DNA of 64,000 nt from Vibrio mangrovi. Its GTDB lineage: Bacteria > Pseudomonadota > Gammaproteobacteria > Enterobacterales > Vibrionaceae. The stretch is taken from contig NZ_AP024883.1 in NCBI RefSeq assembly GCF_024346955.1, positions 992,001 through 1,056,000 on the forward strand. Reading direction: 5' to 3'. Under the pieces are notes generated by a model. It did no database searches and was not told where the DNA came from. It saw nothing but the letters and a program-made list of their open reading frames with translations. The position numbers and the translations under genes are program-made. The stretch's first letter is position 1. Each line of letters starts with the position of its first letter. Positions 8,741 to 16,474 of this stretch are shown piece after piece.

Positions 8741-9999
8741 AATATGTTTGCCCGAATATTCAACCTGCATTTCAGGAAGAGCAGAAGACATTTGAACAGC
8801 AACTGGAAGCCTTGTTTTTTCGGATGGATACCCAAGATGAAAGGAGTTATCTGAATCATAAAAACCGATCTTGGAGGCAGATGGAAATGCCGATTCGGGC
8901 GACCGCTGATGGGAAGGTTATTGCGTGTCATTTGGGATCGTCTTATCAGACTTCGGTTATTCGGGAGCAACCCATCAGCTATAGCCGGGATTTTTGCCTG
9001 ATTCAGCATGAGTTACCTATGAGTAGTGATGGATCCGGACAAAAATTTACTTTTTATTCCTTATATATGCATTTAGCTCCACATTGCGAGAGTCACGTCA
9101 CGGTTCATGCCGGTAGACGGTATCGGGTGATAGTGACCTGTCGGGCTTATGCTGTGACTGAACAAACATGGCAATCGATGGTTTTAAAGAAAGGAGCATT
9201 GATAGAAGAGGCCGACATTCCCCGAGAGTGGCATGATGGAGTGGAATATCAGGCATTTCAGGTGATAGAACACCCACAGGGAAAATATCATATTCCGCCG
9301 GAAAACTTATTGTTGGTTTGGCTGGCAACCCGTAGGAATAATAGTGAGGAAACCTCGTTTTCCTCTTCAGTAGTACAGACTTCTCCTGACTGGATGGTCG
9401 ATAGTGTTGTGGGGCGGGTAACCGAACCGCTAGGGCTTGCCGGATTTTCTGAACCGGAAGGTAAAAAAGTTGGGCAACCTATTATGACGTTACCTTCAGG
9501 TACAAGAGTGTGTTACCGAAAAACGGAACAATATGGTTGGTTTGAAATCATGGGGAAAAGGAGGCTGATGGCACATTGTCGTTTCCCTGATCGTGATGTT
9601 TATACCTTAACCGGAGAACTTGCTGACGAAGGTTGGGTGTGTATTGAACCTCAGTATGTTCAGCCACTATCCAGAGAAACGATAGAGATGGATCGATTTC
9701 AGTGCTTTGGTCCGGATTCCCCATTTTTAATTCGGGCTGGAGAAACGATTGGTTACCGGAGTCGCTATAGTAGAGGGAATGGTGATGATTTACGTATGTC
9801 CGATGTGGAGAGTACCGAGCATGTGGCGTACTTTTCTCAAGAGAAACCTCCGGCTAATGTTTACCGACGTTTGTTGAACCAGCATTCGGAAAGTGGGAAT
9901 CGTTTTCAGTGGGTTGGGGATGTTGACTCAGAGGGGTTGGTCGATATCGATGAGAAGAGTGTTTTCTTTCAGCACTTGATCAAATTGATTCATAAGTAA
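8692..9999 (+). CDS. M23-peptidase-like protein, main reading frame (apparently frameshifted gene)
   Basis: This 435-codon frame (GTG 8692, or ATG 8737) has no good RBS and probably continues the 8474 frame after a single-base frameshift. Residues about 71-130 resemble the LytM/M23 beta core: ATADGKVIACHLG, then FCLIQHEL and FYSLYMHLAPH. A middle segment (about 250-310) resembles SH3-like strands. A later ETIGYRSRYS (about 363-372) matches the 'G-D-x-IG' lipoyl-like turn. The expected HLHFE motif appears only as HVAYFS, so catalysis is doubtful. Such proteins occur among cell-wall-acting secreted effectors, but nothing here proves secretion and no immunity gene is evident. A GNAT gene follows 48 nt downstream. 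Confidence 0.65.
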   Translation: MDRKTDSDGVSLESFMKYVCPNIQPAFQEEQKTFEQQLEALFFRMDTQDERSYLNHKNRSWRQMEMPIRATADGKVIACHLGSSYQTSVIREQPISYSRDFCLIQHELPMSSDGSGQKFTFYSLYMHLAPHCESHVTVHAGRRYRVIVTCRAYAVTEQTWQSMVLKKGALIEEADIPREWHDGVEYQAFQVIEHPQGKYHIPPENLLLVWLATRRNNSEETSFSSSVVQTSPDWMVDSVVGRVTEPLGLAGFSEPEGKKVGQPIMTLPSGTRVCYRKTEQYGWFEIMGKRRLMAHCRFPDRDVYTLTGELADEGWVCIEPQYVQPLSRETIEMDRFQCFGPDSPFLIRAGETIGYRSRYSRGNGDDLRMSDVESTEHVAYFSQEKPPANVYRRLLNQHSESGNRFQWVGDVDSEGLVDIDEKSVFFQHLIKLIHK

Positions 10000-10047
10000 A
10001 CAATAGGGCTCACTTAGGCATGGTATCAGTAAAAAGAGGATATTCTG

Positions 10048-10527
10048 ATGCTCCAAATCGAACCTATGTATCCGAAACATCAGTCAGAGATAGAACTCTT
10101 GTCTGTGAATGCTCAGCAGCGGGCATTTGTCGGAACTATGGAAGAAATTCTGGTCAATATTAGTGATTGGGTTCATCCCCATGTGGTGATTTCGGAACAG
10201 CAAGTTATCGGTTTTTTTCTGGTTGACACCCGTTATTCCCTGAATGTGGATTTTTGTCAGCCGGATGATATTGGAATCAGGGCATTTTTTATCGACAGTC
10301 GACAGCAGGGGAAAGGATATGGAAAATTAGCTGTCAGTTTACTGAAACCTTATCTGCAACGTCAGTATCCAATGCATCATCAGGTTTATCTGACTGTGAA
10401 TTGCCGCAATAAAATCGCTTTTCACTGTTATGAAGCCGGAGGGTTCAAAGATACAAGAGCGTTGTATCTTGGTGGCGCTGCGGGACCTCAGCATATTATG
10501 TCTCTTCATTTGACGTCCACCAGTTAA
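10048..10527 (+). CDS. GNAT-family N-acetyltransferase
   Basis: A 159 aa cytosolic acetyl-CoA-dependent acetyltransferase. The acetyl-CoA binding motif A is seen as IRAFFIDSRQQGKGYGK (about residues 75-91), containing Q-x-x-G-x-G; motif B is NKIAFHCYEAGGFK (about 117-130). RBS GAGGA precedes the ATG. The acceptor is unknown. It ends the accessory block before a bidirectional terminator shared with hsp20. Confidence 0.9.
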   Translation: MLQIEPMYPKHQSEIELLSVNAQQRAFVGTMEEILVNISDWVHPHVVISEQQVIGFFLVDTRYSLNVDFCQPDDIGIRAFFIDSRQQGKGYGKLAVSLLKPYLQRQYPMHHQVYLTVNCRNKIAFHCYEAGGFKDTRALYLGGAAGPQHIMSLHLTSTS

Positions 10528-10590
10528 CATACTCTGTAAGTATGGAGCTGTTATTGAAAATATTCTCTGGTTATAGAAAAACAGAATAGA

Positions 10591-10615
10591 AAAAGCGGCA
10601 TTTTGTGCCGCTTTT
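10591..10615. terminator. Bidirectional terminator between the GNAT gene and hsp20
   Basis: AAAAGCGGCA (10591-10600) pairs with TGCCGCTTTT (10606-10615) around a 5-nt loop, giving a U-tract on both strands between convergent genes. Confidence 0.88.
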
Positions 10616-10636
10616 ATTTGTTGTTGGCCCGGAACA

Positions 10637-11059
10637 TCAGTTGATTTGAATGTGCTGAGCTTCGTCCGGTTTCACATCTATTTTCGGAACGACAACAACG
10701 AGTACACCATCCTGGTATTCAGCATAAATTTCTTTAGCATTGATATTGTCGCCTAAAGTAAAGCTGCGTACCATTTTACCTTGATAGCGTTCTCTGTGAA
10801 TGACTTTATCCTCATCGGTTTTTTCTTCACTTTTTATGGTCGATGCTTCGATAGTCAGGGTGCCATGGTGACAGCTCACCGAAATATCGTCTTTTTCGAC
10901 TCCGGGTAAATCGGCAATGATTTCAAACGCAGTCTCTTTATCCAGAACATCAACTCGTGGAGAAAAAGATTCGATATTGAAACTTGGCCGAATAGACGGA
11001 AAAGCATGATCAAACAAATGATAGAAATCAGACCATGAGTCACGTGGAATCAAGCTCAT
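10637..11059 (-). CDS. Small heat shock protein, Hsp20/alpha-crystallin family
   Basis: ATP-independent holdase chaperone of about 140 aa. The start at 11059 is chosen because GGAGG lies 6 nt upstream (a second ATG at 11062 is closer); the open frame continues upstream to 11173 without family character. The alpha-crystallin domain spans about residues 45-135: SPRVDVLDKETAFEIIADLPGV, then ISVSCHHGTLTIEA, RYQGKMVRSFTL and the C-terminal DGVLVVVVPK. The final strand carries the conserved V-x-V-x-V/P pattern. The protein resembles the HspA-like class rather than IbpA. A FNR/CRP-like palindrome lies upstream. Confidence 0.93.
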   Translation of the reverse strand: MSLIPRDSWSDFYHLFDHAFPSIRPSFNIESFSPRVDVLDKETAFEIIADLPGVEKDDISVSCHHGTLTIEASTIKSEEKTDEDKVIHRERYQGKMVRSFTLGDNINAKEIYAEYQDGVLVVVVPKIDVKPDEAQHIQIN

Positions 11060-11141
11060 CATAATCCTCCTGTTTGTCATCCTCGATCTCATCATAAGTG
11101 TAGAACTCGTCCCGAAAATCGAATAAGAAAATGCATGAAAT

Positions 11142-11155
11142 TTGACCTGGGTCAA
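11142..11155. promoter_or_regulatory. Palindrome TTGACCTGGGTCAA, FNR/CRP-family-like site upstream of hsp20
   Basis: The outer five bases form a perfect dyad TTGAC-N4-GTCAA, one base per half off the FNR/ANR consensus TTGAT-N4-ATCAA. It lies 83 nt upstream of the hsp20 start and 212 nt upstream of ompW. The factor is not known. Confidence 0.4.
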
Positions 11156-11278
11156 GTTGCGTTTGAAAAACATTGTGTGACTAACTTTTGGTTTTTATGT
11201 TTGAATTTTTGTTTTATTTCATTGTAAATGTGATGTTTATTTTATAATTGTGTTGTTTTTGTATGTAAATTTTACAAA

Positions 11279-11319
11279 TTGATTTCCATCAAAATAGTGT
11301 GGTTTTTATGTGCTACCGT
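11279..11319 (+). promoter_or_regulatory. FNR-type class II promoter of ompW
   Basis: TTGATTTCCATCAA (11279-11292) is an exact match to the FNR consensus TTGAT-N4-ATCAA. An extended -10, TG-C-TACCGT (hexamer 11314-11319), lies 21 nt downstream of it, which places the FNR box near -41. The ompW ATG is 47 nt further on. ompW is known to respond to oxygen through FNR in enterobacteria, which fits. Confidence 0.7.
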
Positions 11320-11366
11320 GCGCAGCAGAGAAGGTACTTTTAGCCCTGTGAAAAGGAAAATATATA

Positions 11367-12011
11367 ATGAAAAAAACACTTTGCGGACTTGCCGTCCTGA
11401 CTGCTCTTTTTTCCACCAGTGTTCTGGCACATCAAAAAGGAGATTTCATTGTTCGTGCGGGGATTGCATCCGTTATCCCAAATGATAGCAGTGATAAAAT
11501 CTTAGGCAGTCAGGAAGAATTAGAGGTTAACAGCAATACCCAGATCGGCTTAACTCTGGGTTACATGATTACAGATAATGTAAGCTTTGAGGTCTTGGCA
11601 GCGACCCCATTTTCTCACGATATTTCAACACCATATGGAAATTTAGGTGATATTGGTGAAACGAAACACCTTCCACCGACATTTATGTTCGAATACTATT
11701 TCGGTCAGTCAGATTCAAAAATCCGTCCTTATGCCGGTGGCGGGATCAACTATACAACGTTTTTTGATGAAAAAATCAATAGTACCGGAGCCAATGCAGG
11801 TCTAAGCGATCTGAGTCTGGATGATTCCTGGGGATTAGCAGTGAATGCTGGTGTTGATTATAAAATCAATGAAGACTGGTTTGTGAATGCTTCAGTTTGG
11901 TATGCCGATATTGATTCGACAGCAACCTATAAAGCTGGTGGCGTTCAGCAGTCGACAGAAGTCCATATTGATCCGGTCATTGTCATGATCTCCGGCGGCT
12001 ATAAATTTTAA
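11367..12011 (+). CDS. ompW: Outer membrane protein OmpW
   Basis: Eight-stranded outer membrane barrel of 214 aa. The signal peptide is MKKTLCGLAVLTALFSTSVLA (about residues 1-21), and the mature protein starts HQKGDFIVRAG. Family features are the barrel strand TQIGLTLGYMITDNV, the region KHLPPTFMFEYYFG (about 103-116) and the C-terminal phenylalanine in GGYKF needed for BAM recognition. RBS AAAGGAAAA precedes the ATG. It has its own FNR-type promoter and terminator. OmpW acts as a small hydrophobic-compound channel and is a major antigen in V. cholerae. Confidence 0.95.
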   Translation: MKKTLCGLAVLTALFSTSVLAHQKGDFIVRAGIASVIPNDSSDKILGSQEELEVNSNTQIGLTLGYMITDNVSFEVLAATPFSHDISTPYGNLGDIGETKHLPPTFMFEYYFGQSDSKIRPYAGGGINYTTFFDEKINSTGANAGLSDLSLDDSWGLAVNAGVDYKINEDWFVNASVWYADIDSTATYKAGGVQQSTEVHIDPVIVMISGGYKF

Positions 12012-12033
12012 GAATCCCCATTTTGTCTATAAG

Positions 12034-12057
12034 AAAGGCAGCTTTATTGCTGCCTTT
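12034..12057 (+). terminator. Rho-independent terminator of ompW
   Basis: AAAGGCAGC (12034-12042) pairs with GCTGCCTTT (12049-12057). It begins 22 nt after the ompW stop. The T-tract is short and mixed. Confidence 0.75.
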
Positions 12058-12198
12058 GTATTATTTGTCTTTCTTACCATTTATCCCTACACACCGATAA
12101 TTTGCTGAGATTCCTTTTATTTTGACGTCTCTTATTTCTTGAATCATCACAATGGTTTTTATATATTAGGATTAGCTAATTTATATTGAGGAAAGATT

Positions 12199-12795
12199 GT
12201 GTGGGATGACCGATATCAGGTAGATACATATATCTACGGTACAGAGCCGAATGATTTTCTTCGTGAAAGTGTGGAACATAACTATCTTTCGTCAGGGCCG
12301 GTTTTGTGTCTGGCTGATGGAGAAGGGCGTAATTCTGTTTATCTGGCTAAATGTGGCTATGAGGTAACTGCTGTCGATTTATCTGCGGTTGCGATCGAAA
12401 AAGCTCGCAGGTTTGCAGAAGAAAATGAAGTCTCTGTGAATTTCATCCAGGCTGATTTGGCTGAATTTGACTTAGGGGAGTCACAGTGGCAGGGAATTGT
12501 GGCGGTCTTTTGCCATCTTCCGCCGGTGATACGGCAAAAGTTACATCAGGCATTGCCGGTAAGCCTGAAGTCCCATGGTATTTATCTTATTGAGGGATAT
12601 ACACCCCAACAGTTGAAATATAAAACCGGCGGGCCCTCAGTCGCCGATATGATGTTATCCCGACAGGTTTTGGAAGAGGAGCTTCCGAGTTTGTCTCCCT
12701 GGTACATTGAAGAAAAAGAAAGAGAGATCTATGAAGGCGTGATGCATCGGGGGAAAAGTCATGTTGTTCAGGCAATTATGAAAAATATTCCGTAG
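12199..12795 (+). CDS. Class I SAM-dependent methyltransferase
   Basis: A 198 aa Rossmann-fold methyltransferase. Motif I is VLCLADGEGRNSVYLA (about residues 35-50), followed by the acidic residue of beta 2 in VTAVDLS (about 56-62) and IQADLAEF for motif III. The start is GTG at 12199, preceded by GAGGAAAG; it begins MWDDRY, which is usual for TehB-like methyltransferases that start W-(D/E)-x-R-(Y/F). The substrate is unknown; relatives include tellurite- and thiol-modifying enzymes. It stands alone. Confidence 0.88.
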   Translation: MWDDRYQVDTYIYGTEPNDFLRESVEHNYLSSGPVLCLADGEGRNSVYLAKCGYEVTAVDLSAVAIEKARRFAEENEVSVNFIQADLAEFDLGESQWQGIVAVFCHLPPVIRQKLHQALPVSLKSHGIYLIEGYTPQQLKYKTGGPSVADMMLSRQVLEEELPSLSPWYIEEKEREIYEGVMHRGKSHVVQAIMKNIP

Positions 12796-12833
12796 GAGCA
12801 TGAAATCATGTTGATCGATGCAATGATGAGAAG

Positions 12834-12909
12834 TGGCGTCCCCTGCGAGATTTGAACTCACGTCTAAGACTTAGGAGGTCCTTGTTCTATCCAACTGAAC
12901 TAAGGGGAC
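12834..12909 (-). tRNA. tRNA-Arg(CCU)
   Basis: 76 nt including an encoded CCA. The acceptor stem is GTCCCCT/AGGGGAC; the anticodon loop CTCCTAA carries CCU; the T loop is TTCAAAT. It reads the rare AGG codon. It sits between the methyltransferase gene and flgT. Confidence 0.95.
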
Positions 12910-12928
12910 GGAGCAGTCATTTGACAGT

Positions 12929-12959
12929 GACCGCACAAGAAAAAATCGATTGTGCGGTC
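12929..12959 (-). other. Strong 10-bp inverted repeat upstream of tRNA-Arg
   Basis: GACCGCACAA (12929-12938) pairs perfectly with TTGTGCGGTC (12950-12959). It lies 49 nt beyond the flgT stop and 20 nt before the tRNA on the same strand. It may be the flgT terminator, although there is no clean U-tract, or a processing element. Confidence 0.5.
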
Positions 12960-13007
12960 TGAGGTTGTACATAGTACTGATTTATTAAGATAAGTTAAGC
13001 CCTGACT

Positions 13008-14147
13008 TCAATTTTTTATCTGTTTGTGCATTACATCGCCAATTTGGATACTGTCTGCCAGTTCGATCTGATCAACCAATAACTCGGCTTCTGTTTCATA
13101 AACACGATCAACCGTCAGGGTTATGTCACTTTGTGTCACTTTATTTCGTGGCAATCCTCTTTGATCAATGAATGAGCCTGTATGCCACAACTGGAGTTTA
13201 TCTCCTTTCTGTACGCCATGGATTCTTCCTAAATTCATCATAACTTTATGATCTGATTTAGATATAACTTCTGGCAATGTAATTTTACAGGAAAGCTCTG
13301 ATTCGAGGTCTAACATGATATTGCGACTAAGGCGAAGTAGCATTTCTCCGTAAGTTGAAGCCCAGAAGCGGGCACTTTGGGTATCAACCTGGCTTGTTTT
13401 CGGGAATGGCCACCGGGCAATTTCACGGTAGTTGCGGTCCATAACTTCGTTACCGGTTTCTCCGTCGAATACATTAAGATCCATAGCAAACTGACGATTG
13501 ATTACTTCATTATTGGATGAATCGACAGAAATTGTGGCGGTGAGGTCCGTGATATTTCCCGTAATAATGTATTGTGCATTGTTATCCTCTGCGATCATTT
13601 TTAGCCGGGCCGGGTAATTTTTATCAATATCATAATCGGTGGTTCCTACCGAGATGAAACTGTGTGATTCCTTATCCAGCTGTTTATTTAATACTTGGGC
13701 AAAATCATCACCAAGCTGGTAAATCTGTCCCATCACCGCTTGTTGTGGTGATGCCAGGGACATATCACTGACTAAGACGGTCTTTTTATATTGTTCTACC
13801 TGGCAACCTGATGCCGATGGATAAATATCGATTCGGACTTTGACATAAGCAACGTCATTTTTGACTTCTTGCTCTTCTATCAGAATGTAGCGGACTTCGT
13901 GATTGGTAAACTGAAATTCAGTACGCTGTGCATCCAATAGCGGGTAGAGGTTGCTGATACTACCGATGTCTGCTCCGGAAAAACTGATTGCTTTATAAAT
14001 GGCATCTTCAAGAGCATATAGTTTGGCCTGAGACTCGGATGAAACGACTGCTGCACTGCCGGTAACTTCATACCATGAGGCTACTGCCGGTGTGGTACCG
14101 AATATCAGCAAGGAAAGTGATAAAAGGATGGTTCCTACATTTTTCAT
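13008..14147 (-). CDS. flgT: Flagellar assembly protein FlgT
   Basis: Periplasmic protein of 379 aa that forms the H ring of the sodium-driven Vibrio flagellum and supports T ring/stator assembly. The signal peptide is at residues 1-23 (ending AVAS). The N-terminal domain contains WYEVTGSAAVVSSESQAKLYA (21 residues here shown as positions 25-45, beginning WYEVTG) and ALEDAIYKAI. A middle lipoprotein-like domain follows, and a C-terminal SH3-like domain includes GRIHGVQKGDKLQLW (about 308-322). It is divergent from flgO-flgP across about 170 nt, the usual Vibrio arrangement. Confidence 0.93.
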   Translation of the reverse strand: MKNVGTILLSLSLLIFGTTPAVASWYEVTGSAAVVSSESQAKLYALEDAIYKAISFSGADIGSISNLYPLLDAQRTEFQFTNHEVRYILIEEQEVKNDVAYVKVRIDIYPSASGCQVEQYKKTVLVSDMSLASPQQAVMGQIYQLGDDFAQVLNKQLDKESHSFISVGTTDYDIDKNYPARLKMIAEDNNAQYIITGNITDLTATISVDSSNNEVINRQFAMDLNVFDGETGNEVMDRNYREIARWPFPKTSQVDTQSARFWASTYGEMLLRLSRNIMLDLESELSCKITLPEVISKSDHKVMMNLGRIHGVQKGDKLQLWHTGSFIDQRGLPRNKVTQSDITLTVDRVYETEAELLVDQIELADSIQIGDVMHKQIKN

Positions 14148-14163
14148 ATTTACCTACCAATCA

Positions 14164-14178
14164 GGTATAAAATTTGCT
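14164..14178 (+). promoter_or_regulatory. Candidate sigma-54 promoter of flgO-flgP
   Basis: GG (14164-14165), ten bases TATAAAATTT, then GC (14176-14177) and TT. The GG-N10-GC spacing is exact, but the bases between deviate from the usual CAC after GG. CGGCAA at 14211-14216 lies just downstream. Confidence 0.5.
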
Positions 14179-14317
14179 TGTTATTTTGATAACAGTGATA
14201 GAGCAGTTATCGGCAAAGCTTTTCTTTATGATGAATAACAAGAGAAAAGCAAAGAGTGTTCCACTTTTGCGTCAAAAACTGGACACCTGAATGACCGAGT
14301 TATCTGGAGAGCGGAAA

Positions 14318-14953
14318 ATGAAAAAATGGCTACCGTTAGTGCCTGCGTTATTTTTGACAGCGTGTGCCTACGCCCCGATATATAATGGTAAAGAACCCTA
14401 TAAAGGGTCTCAGTTTATGTTACTGGAAAGCCCTCGCCATACCTTAGACTTTTTTGTTGAGAGTATGACTGAAGATTTAATTAAATCGAATACAAGTGTG
14501 ACAGCACGAACACCAATTGCCGTTACTTCATTTGTTGACCTGCAAAATATGGATACCACTAATTGGCTGGGAAATTCTGTGACTGAAGGATTTATTCACC
14601 AGTTACAGCAACGAGGTTTTCAGGTTGTTGATTTTAAAACAACAGGATCAATTCAGGTGACGCAACAAGGGGATTTTGCCTTTAGCCGGGACTGGAAAGA
14701 TCTTGCCCAGCAGCAGGAAATTCAATACGTTTTGACCGGAACGATGCTTCGTCAGGAAGGCGGTGTTTTGGTGAATGCCCGGGTGGTTGGAATGCAGTCC
14801 AGAATTGTTGTTGCAACGGCTCAGGGGTTCTTACCAGCTGACAGAATTGGCCGGGATCTGGATACACTGAATGCTGTCCGGACAGAAGATGGTGTTTTGA
14901 TCCGTTCAGATCCGACGATGAGCCAGCCTTACACTGTTATTCTGCGTCCTTAG
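14318..14953 (+). CDS. flgO: Flagellar outer membrane lipoprotein FlgO
   Basis: Outer membrane lipoprotein of about 211 aa needed for normal flagellar assembly and motility in vibrios. The start at 14318 is preferred over 14291 because it gives a proper lipoprotein signal MKKWLPLVPALFLTAC, with lipidation Cys at residue 16, and GGAGAGCGGAAA lies upstream. The body carries the FlgO domain pattern TPIAVTSFVDLQNMDTTNW, GNSVTEGFIHQLQQRGF and YVLTGTMLRQEGGVLVNARV. flgP follows after 9 nt, so the two form an operon. Confidence 0.92.
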   Translation: MKKWLPLVPALFLTACAYAPIYNGKEPYKGSQFMLLESPRHTLDFFVESMTEDLIKSNTSVTARTPIAVTSFVDLQNMDTTNWLGNSVTEGFIHQLQQRGFQVVDFKTTGSIQVTQQGDFAFSRDWKDLAQQQEIQYVLTGTMLRQEGGVLVNARVVGMQSRIVVATAQGFLPADRIGRDLDTLNAVRTEDGVLIRSDPTMSQPYTVILRP

Positions 14954-14962
14954 GAGTTTCTG

Positions 14963-15394
14963 ATGAAAGTTTGGTTAATGAGTGCCGTGATCTTATTTAT
15001 GGTTGGCTGTCAGCCATTGCAGACCATGAATAAGGAAGAGTGGCTGACTGCGGTAGGCTATGCTTCGATCAGTGAGCAAAAAGGTCGGAATGAGGAAGAA
15101 AAGCAGGTTCGGGCGATGCGTGCATCAAAGATCGATGCTTACCGGGAACTGGCTGAGCAGGTTTATGGGATGCGGGTTAGCGGACGAGCTGAGCTGATGG
15201 ACCAACGACTGGGAACAGAAGCAACATCCGGAGCAGTCGATGGCGTGATTCGTGGTGCTGAAGTCGTCAGAAGCTATAAAGTCGGTGATAGCTATGTTAC
15301 GGAACTGCGTCTGAACGTGGAAAAAATGGAAAAGCTCAGAGATTACGGTGAAGTTCAGCAGGTTCCGGAAAAACGGCAGCAGACATTGTTTTGA
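14963..15394 (+). CDS. flgP: Flagellar outer membrane lipoprotein FlgP
   Basis: Lipoprotein of 143 aa; the signal MKVWLMSAVILFMVGC gives lipidation Cys16. The LPP20-like body includes YASISEQKGRNEEEKQVRAM and SKIDAYRELAEQVYGMRVSG, followed by a short acidic/basic tail. FlgP forms a basal disk-like outer membrane ring of the flagellum and is required for motility in V. cholerae. RBS AGGAG precedes the ATG. It is co-transcribed with flgO and ends before a bidirectional terminator shared with flgN. Confidence 0.92.
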   Translation: MKVWLMSAVILFMVGCQPLQTMNKEEWLTAVGYASISEQKGRNEEEKQVRAMRASKIDAYRELAEQVYGMRVSGRAELMDQRLGTEATSGAVDGVIRGAEVVRSYKVGDSYVTELRLNVEKMEKLRDYGEVQQVPEKRQQTLF

Positions 15395-15451
15395 GTCAGT
15401 GAAACTGTTTCGATTGCCGCCTTTGCGGCAAGCCTTTTCTCTCCAGATCAT

Positions 15452-15478
15452 AAAAAGCGGCAAGATTTGCCGCTTTTT
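15452..15478. terminator. Bidirectional terminator between flgP and flgN
   Basis: AAAAAGCGGCAA (15452-15463) pairs with TTGCCGCTTTTT (15467-15478), giving U-tracts on both strands between convergent genes. Confidence 0.88.
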
Positions 15479-15544
15479 ATATTGGAATATTGTCAGATTA
15501 TATCTGTAGGAATTATAAATATAGGGAAAGGAAAAGAAGACACA

Positions 15545-15970
15545 TCAGGCTTTAATATCGGTACCTAATGTTGAAATAGAGCGTGTTTGCCCTTCAGCGG
15601 TATAAGTCATACCAATTTTTCCCTGACTTTGTTGCATCAGGTTTTTCAGTTTATGAAAACTAACCTGGGCACGACTGAGTGCTTCACCATTAATTTGGTT
15701 TGCCTGCTGGCAGTCAATAATGACGGATTTGATTTGCTCAACGAGACTTTTTAATGCTTCATCCTCTTGCAGGCTCGATACATGAGGGTGGTTTGCTATA
15801 CGTTGATCAGCTTCGTTGAGTTGGTTAATCAGAGTTATTTTTTGCTTGGCAACAGCTTCAATCTGAGATGAATTACGTTGAGTAATTGCCAGTTTTTCCT
15901 GAACTAACAGTTCGGAAAGCGACTGAGCACTCTTTAACTGAAACTCGAGTAGATCCTGTAATGCTGCCAT
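15545..15970 (-). CDS. flgN: Flagellar export chaperone FlgN
   Basis: Cytosolic type III export chaperone of 141 aa for the hook-filament junction proteins FlgK and FlgL, both encoded in this window. It is mostly alpha-helical with heptad-like segments: LLEFQLKSAQSLSELLVQEK (about 7-26) and KQKITLINQLNEADQRI (about 42-58). It lies directly downstream of flgM on the same strand (64 nt apart), the common Vibrio and enterobacterial order flgA-flgM-flgN. Confidence 0.88.
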   Translation of the reverse strand: MAALQDLLEFQLKSAQSLSELLVQEKLAITQRNSSQIEAVAKQKITLINQLNEADQRIANHPHVSSLQEDEALKSLVEQIKSVIIDCQQANQINGEALSRAQVSFHKLKNLMQQSQGKIGMTYTAEGQTRSISTLGTDIKA

Positions 15971-16034
15971 GATTTAAATTACCTGATTTCCTGGCATAAG
16001 TGTGTCTGCTGCTATCGACTGTATGATCGATGAC

Positions 16035-16355
16035 TTATTGCAGTCCACCCAGCTCTTTTTCGAATTTGATCATGTTATCTGCAAGTTTTTCTGCATCAAC
16101 ACGATAAGAACCATTTGCAATGGCTTCTTTAATTGCCTGTACTTTGGCACTGTCAAAAGCCGGACTAGATGCGAGTTTACTTTGCATTTCTCCCATTGCC
16201 TTACTTTGTGAGCTCAGAGACACTGCATCTTTTTTATCGGAAGATGAGGTATGATTTGTTTTCTCTGAACTTGATGCCTTGTGTTCTGCCCGGGTCGAAC
16301 TACGACTCGTATTCGCCAGAGACTGGCCAGAACGCACATTATCAATGCTTGCCAT
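16035..16355 (-). CDS. flgM: Anti-sigma-28 factor FlgM
   Basis: A 106 aa protein that holds FliA (sigma-28) inactive until it is exported through the finished hook. The N-terminal half is Ser/Lys-rich and looks disordered, as expected for an exported unfolded protein. The C-terminal sigma-binding part includes AKVQAIKEAIANGSYRVDA (about 74-92) and EKLADNMIKFEKEL, the family hallmark IRxAIAxGxYxVD. A sigma-28-type promoter lies upstream, which fits FlgM autoregulation through FliA. flgN follows. Confidence 0.94.
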   Translation of the reverse strand: MASIDNVRSGQSLANTSRSSTRAEHKASSSEKTNHTSSSDKKDAVSLSSQSKAMGEMQSKLASSPAFDSAKVQAIKEAIANGSYRVDAEKLADNMIKFEKELGGLQ

Positions 16356-16395
16356 AATTGAGCCTTTTTATAAAAGTTAAACTTCTGTACCGTCA

Positions 16396-16422
16396 ATATC
16401 GACAGACCTACTCCATACTTTA
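16396..16422 (-). promoter_or_regulatory. Sigma-28 (FliA) promoter of flgM
   Basis: On the minus strand, TAAA (16422-16419), exactly 15 nt, then GTCGATAT (16403-16396), matching six of eight bases of GCCGATAA. It lies 40 nt upstream of the flgM ATG. Confidence 0.65.
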
Positions 16423-16474
16423 GCATTTTCTTTGCCAAAAATGATGTTTTTTTATTCGCTACCTGCCGGAAACG

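Noticed and set aside
14207..14230. Sigma-28 -10 (GCCGATAA) on the minus strand for flgT
   Set aside because: The octamer is exact, but the nearest TAAA is only 10 nt upstream instead of 15.
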